Origin: Amphiprion ocellaris
Lineage: Eukaryota; Chordata; Actinopteri; Pomacentridae
Assembly (NCBI RefSeq): GCF_022539595.1
Contig: NC_072777.1
Coordinates: 36,076,681 to 36,140,680 of the forward strand
Length of the DNA stretch: 64,000 nucleotides
Reading direction: 5' to 3'
How positions within the stretch are numbered: position 1 is the first letter of the stretch; every line of letters starts with the position of its first letter. The position numbers and the translations under genes are program-made. Below the pieces are notes generated by a model. The model was not told the DNA's origin and ran no database searches. It was given only the letters and a program-made list of their open reading frames with translations. Shown here piece after piece: positions 21,547 through 34,365 of this stretch.

Positions 21547-23258
21547 TAGTAAGAAAAATGCTAAATTTTGCTTTTGATAATGGGTAGACCCGTTGTGTTT
21601 CTACCTGTTGCTATGTTGGAAGGTGGAGTGAAAAGCTGTGATAGTAATTTACATCTGGATTCAGTTATTTGTCCAGGAAGACATCGGCAGTGAGGAAACA
21701 GCTGTATTACAACGACAAACAGAAGAAAAGTTCAAACTCTGGCTCCCTCACCAATCATTGTGTGCAGCGACTGTCAGAACATGAAAACGATCAGACAGAC
21801 CCTCCATTCTGACACCAGAGCGTAGAAGGAGGGAACTCCAGCGTTATTCAGCCATCTGACAGGCAGCTCTGATGGAGCGTGAAACCCAGGGGAGCCACCG
21901 TTTGACTCTCTCTTTGGAATTACTTGCTACATCGTCAATCAAATGGCCACAAAGAGATGCAGAGCAAACACAAAGAGAAGGACACGACTACAAAGAGGCA
22001 CAAAATGGGCACGGAAACAGATAAAACAACTGCAATGAGACAGAAAATGAGATCTAAGATGACTCCAAAGAGATTCACAACAACTACAAGGAGATGGAAT
22101 AAGCAAAGTGAGGACAAAGAGATTAAAAAACACATTCACAATATCTGTAGTGGTTTGGGATGTATTGTTCTTATGTAGTAATGTGCTTTTACATTTCTGT
22201 TCTGGATCTGGTCTCATAATCATCCACTGTTTTGCCAAAACATCATAGTAAACTGGAGAAATAATCTCTAAGGGTTTATAATTCTTCTTAACATCTACAC
22301 TCAAAGACAGAAGTGACAATAAAGTGCCAATATTAAAAATTATTTTTCTTAGTTTCATCTTGAGAACCATTGTCAAACTCCAAACACTACTTGAATTAGT
22401 TTATACTATTGTTTTTGTGGTCCATCTTGTTCTATCTGTTCGATCAGTTAGGAAACGTAAACAAAAATGAGGTTTTTGTTCATTTTAGTTTCCCAATATT
22501 TTATATTTAAAAGCAAATTTATCCTCATTATTATTGTGGAAAGTTATGTGATGATTGCTGTATGTTTGTCTGTCTGTCTGTTATTCCGTCTGTACACAAC
22601 ATTACTCAGAAACGCACTAAAGGATGTAGATTAAATGTTCAGGGAAGGTCAGAAATAACACAAGGACCAAGTGATTAGATTTTGGCAGAGATGCGGCTTA
22701 TAGTCTGGATCCACGGATTGGTTAAAGATTTCTGTATCATTGCCAGATAGCAGCATGATGTCACTGTAACTGAAGCTCTATTCACACGGGATCGGTTTTA
22801 CCTCGGGACCAGTGGTGAGCTGCAATAATTGTGGAGGATATCTGTGATCTTAATGCTCCATGTCTGTAATTTGTAATGTAATATTTCCACCGTAAATTCC
22901 CGACCATATTTCACCAAACAGTGACGTCCTGTGATATTACTAGTCCCCTGTGAATCTGCATCTCAGTGATTGGGGGCTATTTTAGTTGTTGTCTTTATTG
23001 TGCACCTTTTTCTAACTCTTTCCTGGTTTAATTCTGGATGCTGCGGTAGAAATTATTGACAGCATTTTTGGACAATCTGAATCAAGGACATGATGAGAAG
23101 CAACAGTGAAAAATTCAGGCTTCAATGTTCAATAGTTTCTGAGTTATTGTTGTTTAAACTTAGCCTCAAAAAATGCAAAAAATGGATCAACAGGCTTTAA
23201 CAAAAATTATCTTGGAATATAAATATAAATAAACATATCAAATATCTTTATAAACATC

Positions 23259-23624
23259 GGGGCTGCACAGTGGTGTAGTGGTTAGCACTTTCGCCTTGCA
23301 GCAAGAAGATCCCTGGTTTGCGTCCCGGCCTTCCCGGGATCTTTCTGCATGGAGTTTGCATGTTCTCCCTGTGCATGCGTGGGTTTTCTCCGGGTACTCC
23401 GGCTTCCTCCCACAGTCCAAAAATATGCTGAGGTTAATTGATCATTCTAAATTGCCCGTAGGTGTGAATGTGAGAGTGATTGTTTGTCTCTGTATGTAGC
23501 CCTGTGACAGACTGGTGACCTGTCTAGGGTGTCCCCTGCCTTCACCTGAGTCAGCTGGGATAGACTCCAGCCCCCCCATGACCCTGATGAGGATCAAGCG
23601 GTGTATAGATGATGAATGGATGGA
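23259..23624 (+). mobile_element. Full-length tRNA-derived SINE
   Basis: Begins 'ggggctgcacagtggtgtag' with a tRNA-like A box (tagtggttagc) and B box (ggtttgcgtcc), followed by a long unrelated body and a (ATGG)n tail. A perfect 12-bp target duplication 'tttataaacatc' flanks it (23247-23258 and 23625-23636). The ATGG tail suggests mobilisation by an RTE/Rex3-type LINE (inference). Confidence 0.9.
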
Positions 23625-24535
23625 TTTATAAACATCCAGATTTTATGCTGTAAACATTTCATTCAAATAAAAGCAGAAATTGTTCTCTAAATGTTCTGAT
23701 TAGAGATGGACCGACCCTACAGGAATCCTCATCACTGACAATCTGCACAGATCTAAATAAAAACTGGCCTTTAACCCAGAGGATACCACCAATTAATGAC
23801 TGCACTCAGAGAACGGTAAGATACTGTAAGTCTGTGTCCTTGTCTGATGTCTGCAGGCATAAATCAACGGGTCCTGACATTCTAACAAACAGCGGTGGCC
23901 GCACACACGCTCCTTCAGGAAACAATGGAATTGCTCGGTGGATTCCATCTGTGGCTCGATGGGAAGGCAGCTAACACAATGAGGAGCTGATAAAATGTGT
24001 CAGTCACTGATATAAGCGGGGGCTCACCACACCGAGCAGCAGTCAATTACAGAGTTCCATTACAACTTCCAAAAAGGTCCCAGCTGTCTTTCTCTGCATC
24101 ATTATCAGCTAAATTAGCCGTCCTGCTGGTGTTCACCGACGCCCACCGACTATTTTTACCTGCTGACGTGGATCGGACTGTTTGGAAATGAGATTGTGTG
24201 GCGTGTTGAAGTTTTTAAAGTCCGGAGATCCTCCCGGTGCAGAGGCTGCAGCTTCATGCCGGTCACGAAGCGTTGCACAAGAACAGCAGACAGAAGAGCA
24301 AAAAATCCTCCTCTGATATGACAGAAATAACACTACGCATTCCCAACATTCTGCTCTGTGTCTACTCTACCTACTGCTGCTGGTCCTCCACTTCCTTCAG
24401 CTATTTATTATTGTTACCTTTATTTAACCAGGTTTATCCCAATTAGATCCAAGATCTTGTTTACAACAGAGATCTGGCCCAGAATGACAGTACATCCAGT
24501 TAAAAACAACGGATTTAACACACAATCATGTTTAA

Positions 24536-24749
24536 CCCTCCTGTTTTGTCCTCATTTACGGGTACCAAAAAATATTGTTTCCTTGTCTGAAAAAAATCCA
24601 AAAATTCAGCAAAAAAATTCCCCCAAATTTATAAAAATTTGCAAAATCTTCAGGAATAAATTTTTTAAAATTCCTTAAGAGTTTCCCTTAAAATTTTATT
24701 TTTTAAAAAAATCCCCAAATTTGGCAAGAAATAAAAAATATATTTTTTT

Positions 24750-24780
<31 letters not shown>

Positions 24781-25123
24781 TATTGTAAATATTTTTTAAA
24801 AATTAATAAAATCTTTCAAGAAAAAATCCTAAAAATATCTAAAGTGATTCCATATATGATATATATGGAATCACTTTAGATATTTTTAGGATTTTTTTGG
24901 AAGATTTTTACAAATATTTTGAAAATATTTACAAGAATTTTCTTGCCAAATTTGGAGTTTTTTTTTTTTTTTTTATAAAACTTTTAAGGCATTATTGGAA
25001 TTTTCTTCTTGAAGGTTTTGCAAATTTTCAGAAATTTGGGGAATTTTTTTGCTGAATTTTTGGATTTTTTTCAGACAAGGAAACAATGTTTTTTGGTGCT
25101 AGTAAATGAGGACAACAGGAGGG
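24536..25123. mobile_element. TTAA-flanked element rebuilt as a complete palindrome
   Basis: TTAA at 24532-24535 and 25124-25127. Both arms are the same '...ttgtttccttgtctgaa' half in opposite orientation, meeting near 24850-24870. The right-hand side typical of this family is absent. A (TA)n tract lies in the left arm. Confidence 0.8.
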
Positions 25124-25701
25124 TTAAGGATTGTTTGTGTGCTGGTCAAGCTATCTGATTGATTTCCTTTACAGGAATTATTTCAGTGATGGAGAACTTG
25201 TTGAAGAACATAAAAACCTTTAATGCACAACTGGTTAAAGTGAACCTTTTAATGACCTGAACAAGAGAAATTAGAGTTTTAACTTTTTCTATAGGTCAGA
25301 AAGGAAAACCATTTGCATGCTGTTTATATTTTATGTTACGTTTTAATGCGGCCACTAGAGGGCGCCAACGTTAGAAATTTTCCCAAATATTCCTGTTCCT
25401 TGTCTTCCTTTTACTTTTCCACTTTTACCTTATTTGTTCTGTAGCTAAACAGCTCTTAGAGGCACACAGGAGAAGTTAATTGGTATGCACATTAGCTCCT
25501 GGACCACCGTGATGACTCAAAAACATAATTAAAGTAATTATGCCCCAGTAAACAGAATACAGGCAGAATTTTCAAACCGTACAAATTACCTTTTATCAAG
25601 ACTGACAAGAACTAACAAAGCTCTACCAGAGAGCAGCTGTATCCACACAGACACCCACAGTGTTGACAGAGCATGATGTGGACGTCCTGATCAGCAGTGA
25701 C

Positions 25702-26466
25702 TCACGTAGACCAACAACAACACATAGACCAACGACACGTAGACCTACAACAACACGTAGACCAACAACACGTAGACCGACAACAACACGTAGACCGACA
25801 ACAACACGTAGACCAACAACAACACGTAGACCAACAACACGTAGACCACCAATGACACGTAGACCAACAACACGTAGACCAACAACAACACGTAGACCAA
25901 CGACACGTAGACCAACGACACGTAGACCAACAACAACACATAGACCGACAACACATAGACCAACAACGACACGTAGACCAACGACGACACGTAGACCGAC
26001 AACGACAGGTAGACCAACAAGACGTAGACCAACAACACGTAGACCAAAACCAACACGTAGACCAACAACACGTAGACCAAAAACAACACGTAGACCGACA
26101 ACACGTAGACCGACAATGACACGTAGACCAACAACACGTAGACCAACGACACATAGACCAACAACACGTAGACCGACAGCGACACGTAGACCAACAACGA
26201 CACATAGACCAACAACAACACGTAGACCAACAACACGTAGACCACCAATGACACGTAGACCAGACCTAACCCTACCCTAACCCTGACCAACAATCACACG
26301 CTCAATTAGACCGACAACCACACGTAGACCAACGACACGCTCATGTAGACCGACAACAACACGTAGACCAACAACCACACGTAGACCAACAATCACATGC
26401 TCAAGTAGACCAACAACCACACGTAGACCAACCACACGCTCACGTAGACCAACGGCATGTAGACTG
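25702..26466. repeat. 15/18-bp minisatellite near the pnoc splice donor
   Basis: Tandem units of 'cacgtagaccaacaacaa' and its 15-bp form, with at least 45 units in about 765 bp. It stops about 12 bp from the pnoc donor. A telomere-like patch (cctaaccctaccctaaccct, about 26266-26285) interrupts it. Multiples of three keep frames open, so the Arg-Pro-Thr-Thr plus-strand translation is an artefact. Confidence 0.95.
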
Positions 26467-26478
26467 ACACGGACTCAC

Positions 26479-26616
26479 CATAGTGTTGAAGGCTTGCTGC
26501 ATCTGCTGCTGCTGCAGGAGAACCCCGCAGGCCACGCATTCCCCCTGACAGTCGCTGTGTCCAGGAGTGAAGAGACAAGCCAGCAGCACCACCAGGAACC
26601 ACAGAGGGATCTTCAT
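26479..26616 (-). CDS. pnoc: Prepronociceptin, first coding exon (signal peptide)
   Basis: ATG at 26616-26614 opens 46 codons ending exactly at the donor ATG|gtgagt. The translation begins MKIPLWFLVVLLACLFTPG, a textbook signal peptide with a basic residue, a hydrophobic core and a likely cleavage site near residue 20-22. It is followed by Cys23, Cys27 and Cys30, the first three cysteines of the opioid-precursor N-domain, and a Gln-rich stretch (residues 35-41). It joins in phase 0 to 18234 (Val47-Cys48). Human PNOC likewise starts with a short signal-plus-cysteine segment, so start and exon border are well supported. The product enters the secretory pathway of neurons. Confidence 0.9.
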
Positions 26617-26770
26617 CGCTCAGCACACCTGGACGCTCAGGGACGAACAGCAGTTTAGAACGAGGAGTCAACAGCAGGAGAATCTGGACGTAAAACCTGA
26701 GGGACGAGGCTCCAGCCTACAGGGAGAGAGGACACAGTGGAGAGAACATGACATCAATCCCAATTTATAC
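26617..26770 (-). promoter_or_regulatory. pnoc 5' untranslated region with candidate TATA box
   Basis: On the minus strand TATAAA lies at 26769-26764, about 150 nt upstream of the start codon. This would put transcription start near 26735-26740 with a roughly 120-nt leader. A further upstream non-coding exon, as I recall for the mammalian gene, cannot be excluded. Confidence 0.4.
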
Positions 26771-29700
26771 GCACAATTAGCTGGATCTGGGCGGCCGGTT
26801 AGAGCGTTGGTGGAGCGTTCAGCCAACACCAGGAGATGGACAGTGTAGGTGGGATGGAGAGAGAGCACAACCCAAGGCAATAAATGAGAAAATGGGTATT
26901 TTCCAGTGGGCAGGAATCATCCTCTGCAGGCTGGAGGGCTGGATTGAAATGATACCGCAGAGGTTGGAGATCTGTAAGAGCTGATATGTGACTGTGGAGA
27001 TTAGGTTTAAACCACAGCGAGGGTCATATCCTGTGGCTGCAAGAATCCACACACGACAATTTTACCCAGCCTGATAAGAGATGGAAGGAGGGAGGAAGAC
27101 AAAAATACAGAGCATTAGTGTCAACGCTGGAATAAAACATGCCAATTCCAATTAGATAATAAACTAGCAGGGAAGAAATGCTGCAGGAGGACAACTGGAG
27201 GGATGAAAAAACTCCAGAGGCTCCTCAAGCTTTGAGCAGATATTCTGTGAGTCAGGTGCTCAGCGTTTGTTACTTGACCTGCACTCCCTGACCTCCATCT
27301 GTCCTGTCATTCAGTGCTATATCACACAATAATGAAGCGATAACGCAGGAAGAACTGGCTCAGAATACAGGAGATTGGTTCTCCTCAGAGCTGCCGGCTG
27401 AACAGAAACATCTGGTATCTGCAGGATTATGAGTCGACATACTGTCCTAAAACTCTTTATGCTGTCTGGACTGAATTAAAGGAGTTTGGGAAACAGTTTT
27501 TGATTCATCCTTAAACTCTTATGTTATTTACAACTGAAATTTGTGGCCAATTAGGAGCAGTGGAAACACGTTGCAAACTATAATATATGTACAATTTCCA
27601 CATTTCAGTCTACCTGACCAACATTCACTCTCCTCTAGAGGTATCACTGACTCCTGAGGACAAAATATTGAATTCTTAGCTACTACTTCAACTTTTGTTT
27701 TGTCTGCTAATTGTAGTTAAGTAGTTCTCAGTGTTGAAAAGTGACAATCTCTTCTGAAAGCTAGAAATGATCTTCAGAAAAGCAACGACAGTGAACCAGA
27801 AAGGTGGAATTACAGCTCTCTACTCTTTAGAACACCAACCTGAACACCACCAGTGTTTCCATATAGTTGAATTTGAAGCAATTTTTTTAAAAAAAAAGTA
27901 ATAAAATGAAATCACAATGGAGGATTTTTTTTACATTAAGTACCTTGGAGATAATAAACCAGACTGTCAAAGATGGGAGGATAGGTGATATATAGAGGAA
28001 AGGAATCCAGAAAAACAACCACTAAAAAGAATCAAAAGCAGGAAAAGTTTGGCCATCTACAAGAGAAAAATGGAAAGAAGTCTTCAGGAGTTGTAATTAA
28101 GTTTAAAGTCAGCTGGTATTGTTCATGTTTCATGCTGTCCGGAGTCGAAAACAAAGAAAGCTGCAGAAACAGGTGACCAGTCGTGTAAATAAAATGTTTA
28201 CCTAAAAAAGGTGTTTCCATCTCCTATTACGAGCAGTAAATAGTTTCTAGAATAATCCACCTACAGTGAGCGTAAAAACTGTTTTGCAAAATCTGGGAAG
28301 TTTCTATGAATTGACTTTTTCAAATGAAATACTTCAAAATGTACACAAAAATACGTATACAAAAAATACAAAACTCAATTGTTACTATCAGTGGTTCGAG
28401 GAACACGACCAAGAGCCCAAGGTTTCGGTCCGATTTCTGAACTCCCCTGATCTAAATCCAGCTGATGGAGGCCAACACAGTGTTAGGTAGAGAGTTTTAA
28501 TCTGTTTTCATTAAATTCTGTTCACGTCACCAGAATGTCTTGGGTCAATCTATAACTGAGGGACTTCTGAAGTCCATGGGATTTTTCTGCATACATTTTA
28601 TTAAAAGTAAAAAAACTAATGTTTTTATGTTCATTACGATCATGTCTTTACAAATTCCATAATTATTTATTATGGAAACAATCATTTATTAATGAAAAAT
28701 GACTGGATATCACTAAAATGTCAACTAAATAACCATCTAAATTTAATACCCACCACCTTCTAATGAGCTAAACAATAATAAAATGAGCTGATTCAGAAAT
28801 AATTTGGATTGTGTTCTTTATTTTAAGTTGAGATAATTATGACAGATATTTCTTTTTGGCAGTATATCAAATTTTAGATGGAAATCTGTCATTTTGTATC
28901 TTTTTATGATAATTACCTGTCTCACTGGGTCATTTTGTGTATTTCTGTGGTCATTTTTTGTTATTTTGTGCATTTTTGTGGTCATGTTGTGTCGTTTTGT
29001 GGTTGTTTTGTGTGTCTTTGTGCTCATTTTGCTTCTTTTTTGGTCATTTTCAGACTGTTTTGTGAGCATTTTAGGTGAGTGGAGTGTGGATTTATCGCAT
29101 GTCAACAGGTTTACTACAATATCTATTTAAATTTACTCAGTTGTATATATAATATTTAGAAAGATCTTTCTCTAAAATGCCATGTGGTGTTTGGTTATAG
29201 GCAGCCAAAACAAAATGTCAACTATGATACAAAAAGTCCTGCAATTATATACTGACCCTCTTGTATTTTAAGGGGGTTCTATAATATTGATTGTTCCTGT
29301 AAATGCCACAAAAAATAGCATAAGAGTCTATAAATGGAGTCCAGGATAACAGAAGGCTGTATGGGTGCTGTTAGTGTGTGGCTGACAGGTTGCATCAGGC
29401 CTACATCGGGTCAGATTCTGCCTTCTTCTCCGGAGGATCTCCACCTGTCACCAGCTTAACCTGGGAACATCAACGTACACCTGGGAAGAGGACTTTCTCT
29501 GGAAACATCTGCCACGACTGGGTTCTACTGATACCAACTTACCAAGCACATGGTGAACACCTGGAGGGAGAGTTCTGGATGAAGCCAAACCAAAAGGACT
29601 CTTCTCAGCTTATCAGTTAAGTCTCCAAGCCCTAGTATCACCAGACTATTTGTATTGTTAAAACGTTGAATTAAATAATCAGCATTCCGTATTTAACTTA

Positions 29701-31819
29701 ATGTATTTTATGCTCTGCATAGGATAGCTTTAGTCTGGGGTTTCAGCTCATAATTACTGGTAGTCTAGGCTGGGTTAGTTTTGTATTTTCAGTTGTTTCC
29801 CTACCTTGGTGTTACCATGTGTGGGTTAACCTTAGTTTCAGTTTCCATGTTCATGTAGTTATTCCTCTGTACCTCTAGATGGGTTTTGTTTTTTTAGCTC
29901 TAGTAGTAGTTTAGTTCTTTGTCTAAGATTCTAGTTCCAGTTCTTCTATTGAGTTTCTTGTTGTGAATAAAAACATTTTAAAATGTTTATGCTGGTGCTG
30001 TTTCATTTCCTGCTCCTGAGCCTTTTGAATCTGCTGTAACAGTTTTCTTGTAAAATTAAACTCAAAACAAGATAATTTCAAGGTTGTTTGACTTAACAAG
30101 ATATTTAAGATGCATTGTCTTAAAACGAGTTCCTCCATCTGCTAAAATGTCACTTGTTCAGTGAATTTATCTTAAATCCAGTGGGATGAGACATTTTGAC
30201 TAAAAACAAGACAAATAGACTTGGTAAGATTTTGAGTTTTGCGGTGTATAAACGGCTCTATGGGGAATAATTAGGAGATGTTCGTTTGGTTGCTGAAATG
30301 ATTATTTGGATACTGTGATGTTCTCCCTTAAGTGGCCCTTCATAAATAAGTTCAACAAATGATTGAATCTGTCTGGTGAAAGCAGCTACCCTGGATGAGC
30401 CTCAATAAGACAAAGATGCTGCTTTCACTCGTTAATAATATTCCACCAGAGGGTATTAACATGAGCTGCCATCTGAAGCTGCTGTCAGCCGTTTCTGACA
30501 CCATTATTAATGAACAGCGGTCATGTTTTAGTCATTAGACAGCCGACATCCTTTTGTTTGCTTCGGCACATTCAGAGGTTCATTTAAAAAATATTTAGGC
30601 TTTTAGCTAAACAGTACAGACCAACACCTGAACATCATCATCAGCAGACACCTCATACATCTCCATGAAGCTCTGGAACTTCAGTGTTTTCATGATGTTT
30701 TCAGGACGATTTGCTTTATGTGAGATAAACCTTTAAACAAGTAGGAGTGCAGACCTTTTTATGAAGCTGTGGGTTGTTTCATTTAAAAAGGCCCTGAAAA
30801 TGCAGTTTCTCTTCAAGCTTTTTACTTGTGGGTACATTTTCTGCCAAAATAGAAAAAATATTTGTGGTTATTTCACAAGAGAGATTTCTGTTTGAGCTCT
30901 CATCAGTCAAAATGTTACTGTTGTACAAAAATACTGAGCTTTCAGGGCTATAAGCAGATTTTCCAGTGAGTTAAAATGCATTAGTCTGCTGATCTGCTCT
31001 GTTTTGTTGCATGAAGCTGCTACAGAATGATTCTGATCTTTTCTAAAGACTCCAAAGGGAATGAGCTACCAAGACGCCGCCTGCTGCCACTCTGAAAGAG
31101 GCCATTATTGTTATTGGGAAACAATTGACATGGATATTAAGATCTAACGGGCTTCAGCCTGGAGATGTTTATGGTGGGTGTAATTGGGAGCAGCTTGTGA
31201 TGATTTGTATTGGCCAACACATCTGTTTGCACACCTGTTACTGGCACACTTTACTAACTGCTCAGTTGTTCATGTCATTAACAGAGTAGACGGCTCTGAT
31301 TTGTTACTCAGAACATGTAGTGGAGTTCTTAGGCTTTGGATAAAGTGTTGGGTTTTCTGTTACTAGTAAATGTAGGATTATTCCCACTAGAGACGCAGCT
31401 ATGATCAATCAGGCATCAACTATCAAGGTAATTGCCACCTATTTTGCTAATTGATTTGAGTTTTTTTCAAGCAAAAGTAAAAACTCTCTGATTCCAGCAT
31501 GTTAAAACTGAACATTTTCTGGTTTCTTTCCCTCCTATATGATGCTAAGCTCATTGTCTTTGGTTTGTGGACAAAACAAGACATTTATGGATCGTCTTGG
31601 ACTTGGGGAAACACTGATTGACATTTTTCACCAATTTCAGGCCTTTTATTGACCAATCAACTAGTCGATTAATCCAGATAAGACAGACGGATGGTTCTTC
31701 ATCCCGTACAGGGAAATAAGGAAACCACTATACAGAAAAACTTGCAATAAACTTGCAGATCATTCTCCTCAAAGACATAAGGTGCAAAATTGTTGGTATT
31801 ATTAGTGTATGTTTAAACA
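26771..31819. other. AT-rich intergenic region
   Basis: No exon I can support. About 28870-29170 is a T-rich GTCATTTTGTG-type tandem stretch followed by 'aacaggtttactacaatatct', shared with 51360-51770. About 31420-31690 is the old repeat also seen at 13432 and 40780. The segment 30330-30560 looks less repetitive and could be regulatory. A short open frame at 29378-29620 has no recognisable domain. Confidence 0.4.
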
Positions 31820-31821
31820 TA

Positions 31822-32052
31822 CACTACTAGTCAAAAGTCTGGACACACCTTCTCATTGAGTGGTTTTTAGTTCATTATTCTCTACATTGTAGATTAATAC
31901 TGAAGACATCAAAACTATAAAAGAACACAGATGGAATTATGTTGTAAACAAAACAGTGTTAATCTTCAGTATTAATCTACAATGTAGAAAATAATACAAA
32001 TAAATAAAAAGTATTGATTGAGAAGGTGTGTTCAAACCTTTGACTGGTAGTG
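31822..32052. mobile_element. Tc1/mariner-type MITE, hairpin form
   Basis: 231 bp between TA dinucleotides (31820-31821, 32053-32054). Ends CACTACTAGTCAAAAG and ...CTTTGACTGGTAGTG are inverted, and the inner parts also pair ('tctacattgtagattaatac' against its complement near 31960). No coding capacity. Confidence 0.85.
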
Positions 32053-32054
32053 TA

Positions 32055-34099
32055 TATAATATATTAAAAAAAGAGTATTAAAAACGTCTAATTACAGTGT
32101 AAAAACAGAAAAAACAGTATGTAGAAGGAATATTTGTTTTACTGAGTCACTGGAGAGCTCAGTCAGGAGCCACCATCGATTGAAGTGTTCCTGATGGCTG
32201 AGGGGATTAATCAACAACAGACCTGATTCCTAGAGAACAGCTACTCTCTGATTGTTTATTTCTGAGCTGACATTGTGGTACAATAAAGTGAATACGACAG
32301 GTATCAGTTTTTACCAGCAGCAGTTCATATCTCAGCTTCAGTACAGCCGAGTGGAAACGCACACAACAGAACCAAACAATGGATTTATCTGTGAGCCTTC
32401 TTTTCTTTCACACAGAATAAATTAACACGTTAGAAACTGAATGTAATTTACTATAAATGACCGTGTTTGTGTTTTATGGTAGAACGTCACCATCCGACTG
32501 TCCGTTCAGATGATGAAGGAACCACAGCATGTGTAATGTAGATTTAATACATAATTATCTCTCATAATTAAGTGAACTGTGCTCATTCAAGAGCAGTGAG
32601 GAAATCGTTTTAGCTGATGATGAATGTTGATTAGAGTTCGGGTCTTGGAAACAAGAAATGAAGAGCACTCGGTCATCACAGTGAGGGGTTTTCATGTTTG
32701 GGTCGGGAGACTGGTATTAATGTTTGGGTGATCTGTTCTTAGTTTTATCAGCAGCATCAGAGTCAGTCTGTTGGTGAACCGACTGAAACATCTATGATGG
32801 ATTCAGGCCTGTAGAGGATGAATCTCTCACTTTCTTTTGTGTGTTTGAGTAAAATGCTGTTCATTCAAATGTTGGTTGGATGCCATAACATTTACAGATG
32901 TTCCTGTCACTCATTTTACCCAAATACCTGAATAATTGATTCCCACTGGCCTCAGTTGTACTGTATGTTTACAGCTACTGCATGCTAACCGAAAATGTAG
33001 TCGAAAACAGCACTCAGGTCAGATTCACATGGTGTAATGCAGTTTAATGACAGTAAAGCTTCCAACTCAGAGGTCTGGGCATGTCTGCAGAGGTTTGTTA
33101 GACATCAGACGTCTGCCTACATTGACAGATTAAATGTTTAGAATTATTTGGAGCAGTCATGCTGGTGTGTTTGCTCGTTGTCAATCCAACTGTGTTGAAA
33201 AAGTTGCCTGAATTTTTAGAAAATCCACTACTGCTATGCAAATATCGAGTTGGTTTATGGAGATGAGCAGCAGGTGGCACTAACTGAAGTTACTCGCACA
33301 AGAATGGAATGAGCTGACAACCAAACTTAAAAAGAAGGAAAACAAACCATGACAGTATGAACATGAAGGAAAGCGTTTTGAACAACCAATAATACAGGTA
33401 TTTGCTCTTAGAACAATTCTACGAACAGCAGTAACTTGTGTTGATTTCTGTACATCATAACCTCGACACTAAACCAGTATCCATTACACTGGGTTGCATT
33501 TATTACTTATTTAATCCACAGATTTTTAGACCTTTTTGAACATAAAAACAGCTGGATGGAAATGCAGCAGCTGGAGAAGTGAGAGGGAACACCGTCATCT
33601 TAAAACAGGGAAAACTGCAAACATTTTAAGACAATCCTTCCAGCCAGATGTTGATGGTGTTGCATTGGGTTGGAGATATGAAAAGTCCAAAAACACACCA
33701 GGAAAGAGGAGTTAAATGGCTCTCAGTCCTAGCATGAACATCCAATAGCTGGTTTCAGAAAGTTGCAGAAAACGGTCGACATGGACGCCCAATAATCGAC
33801 TTGAGAAGGACCAGAGGGGAGTTTCCAATGCTATCTGACATAAATCCAACGTTAGTCCTGTTAATATGAAATATATCAGTTTCAGTCATCCATCTGGAGC
33901 TGACTGCAGGATCTTGGCAACAGGATAAAGAAAAATTTTTACCCAAAATGAAACTAATTGGATTTTTTTTGGCTCCAGCGGAACCTTAAAAGGAACAGAA
34001 ACTCTAGACGATAATGTTCTAGGATTGCTATTAAGTTGGTCAAAAGGGCTTATTTTGTTTTAAAAGTAATTCTTCAAGGAAGGATGGCTGCAGGGAGAG
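32055..34099. other. AT-rich intergenic region without assignable features
   Basis: I see no exon, RNA gene or recognisable repeat boundary here. Confidence 0.4.
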
Positions 34100-34116
34100 A
34101 AAGGGGAGCGTAATGA

Positions 34117-34260
34117 AATGACGTTGGCTTTATAGACAATTGGAGCTCTTTCTGGGGAAAACCTGGTCTGATTAGGAGAGACGGCATCCATCCCACTTTG
34201 GCTGGTGCAGCTCTCATTTCTAGAAATATGGCTGATTTTATTAGAACTCCTAAAGCATGA
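34117..34260 (+). pseudogene. LINE ORF1 C-terminal fragment (esterase-like)
   Basis: 47 codons ending TGA at 34258-34260, containing RRDGIHPTLAGAALISRN, the C-terminal catalytic Asp-x-x-His region (DGIHPT) of the SGNH/esterase-like domain known from ORF1 of CR1/L2-type LINEs. The N-terminal remainder is missing. TGA at 34114-34116 closes the frame upstream. Confidence 0.7.
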
Positions 34261-34365
34261 CAACCCAGAGTTCAGACCAGGATGCAGAGTTGTAGTCTTC
34301 CACACCTCTCTGCAGTTTCCTCTCAGCTGTCACCCTCCAGTAAATGACTTAGCTTTATTGAGACT

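Larger units (their letters stand above)
18235..26478 (-). other. pnoc intron, 8.2 kb, repeat-rich
   Basis: The intron separates the signal-peptide exon from the main exon, with donor gtgagt at 26478-26473 and acceptor cag at 18237-18235. It holds four TTAA-type or palindromic elements, a hAT-like fragment, a (TA)n microsatellite, a mariner/Tigger-like element, a SINE and a minisatellite, listed separately. The rest (about 19995-20850, 21549-22500, 23637-24531, 25130-25700) shows nothing I can assign. Degenerate CAAAGAGA-type repeats occur at about 21935-22125, and sequence resembling old fish interspersed repeats lies around 20655-20850 and 22540-22960. Confidence 0.85.

Noticed and set aside
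25660..26280. 206-codon Arg-Pro-Thr-Thr protein resembling a mucin-like repeat
   Set aside because: It lies in the pnoc intron on the opposite strand and is the 15/18-bp minisatellite in translation.
29378..29620. 80-codon frame that might belong to an LTR or host gene
   Set aside because: No domain, no paired long terminal repeats and no primer-binding site were found around it.
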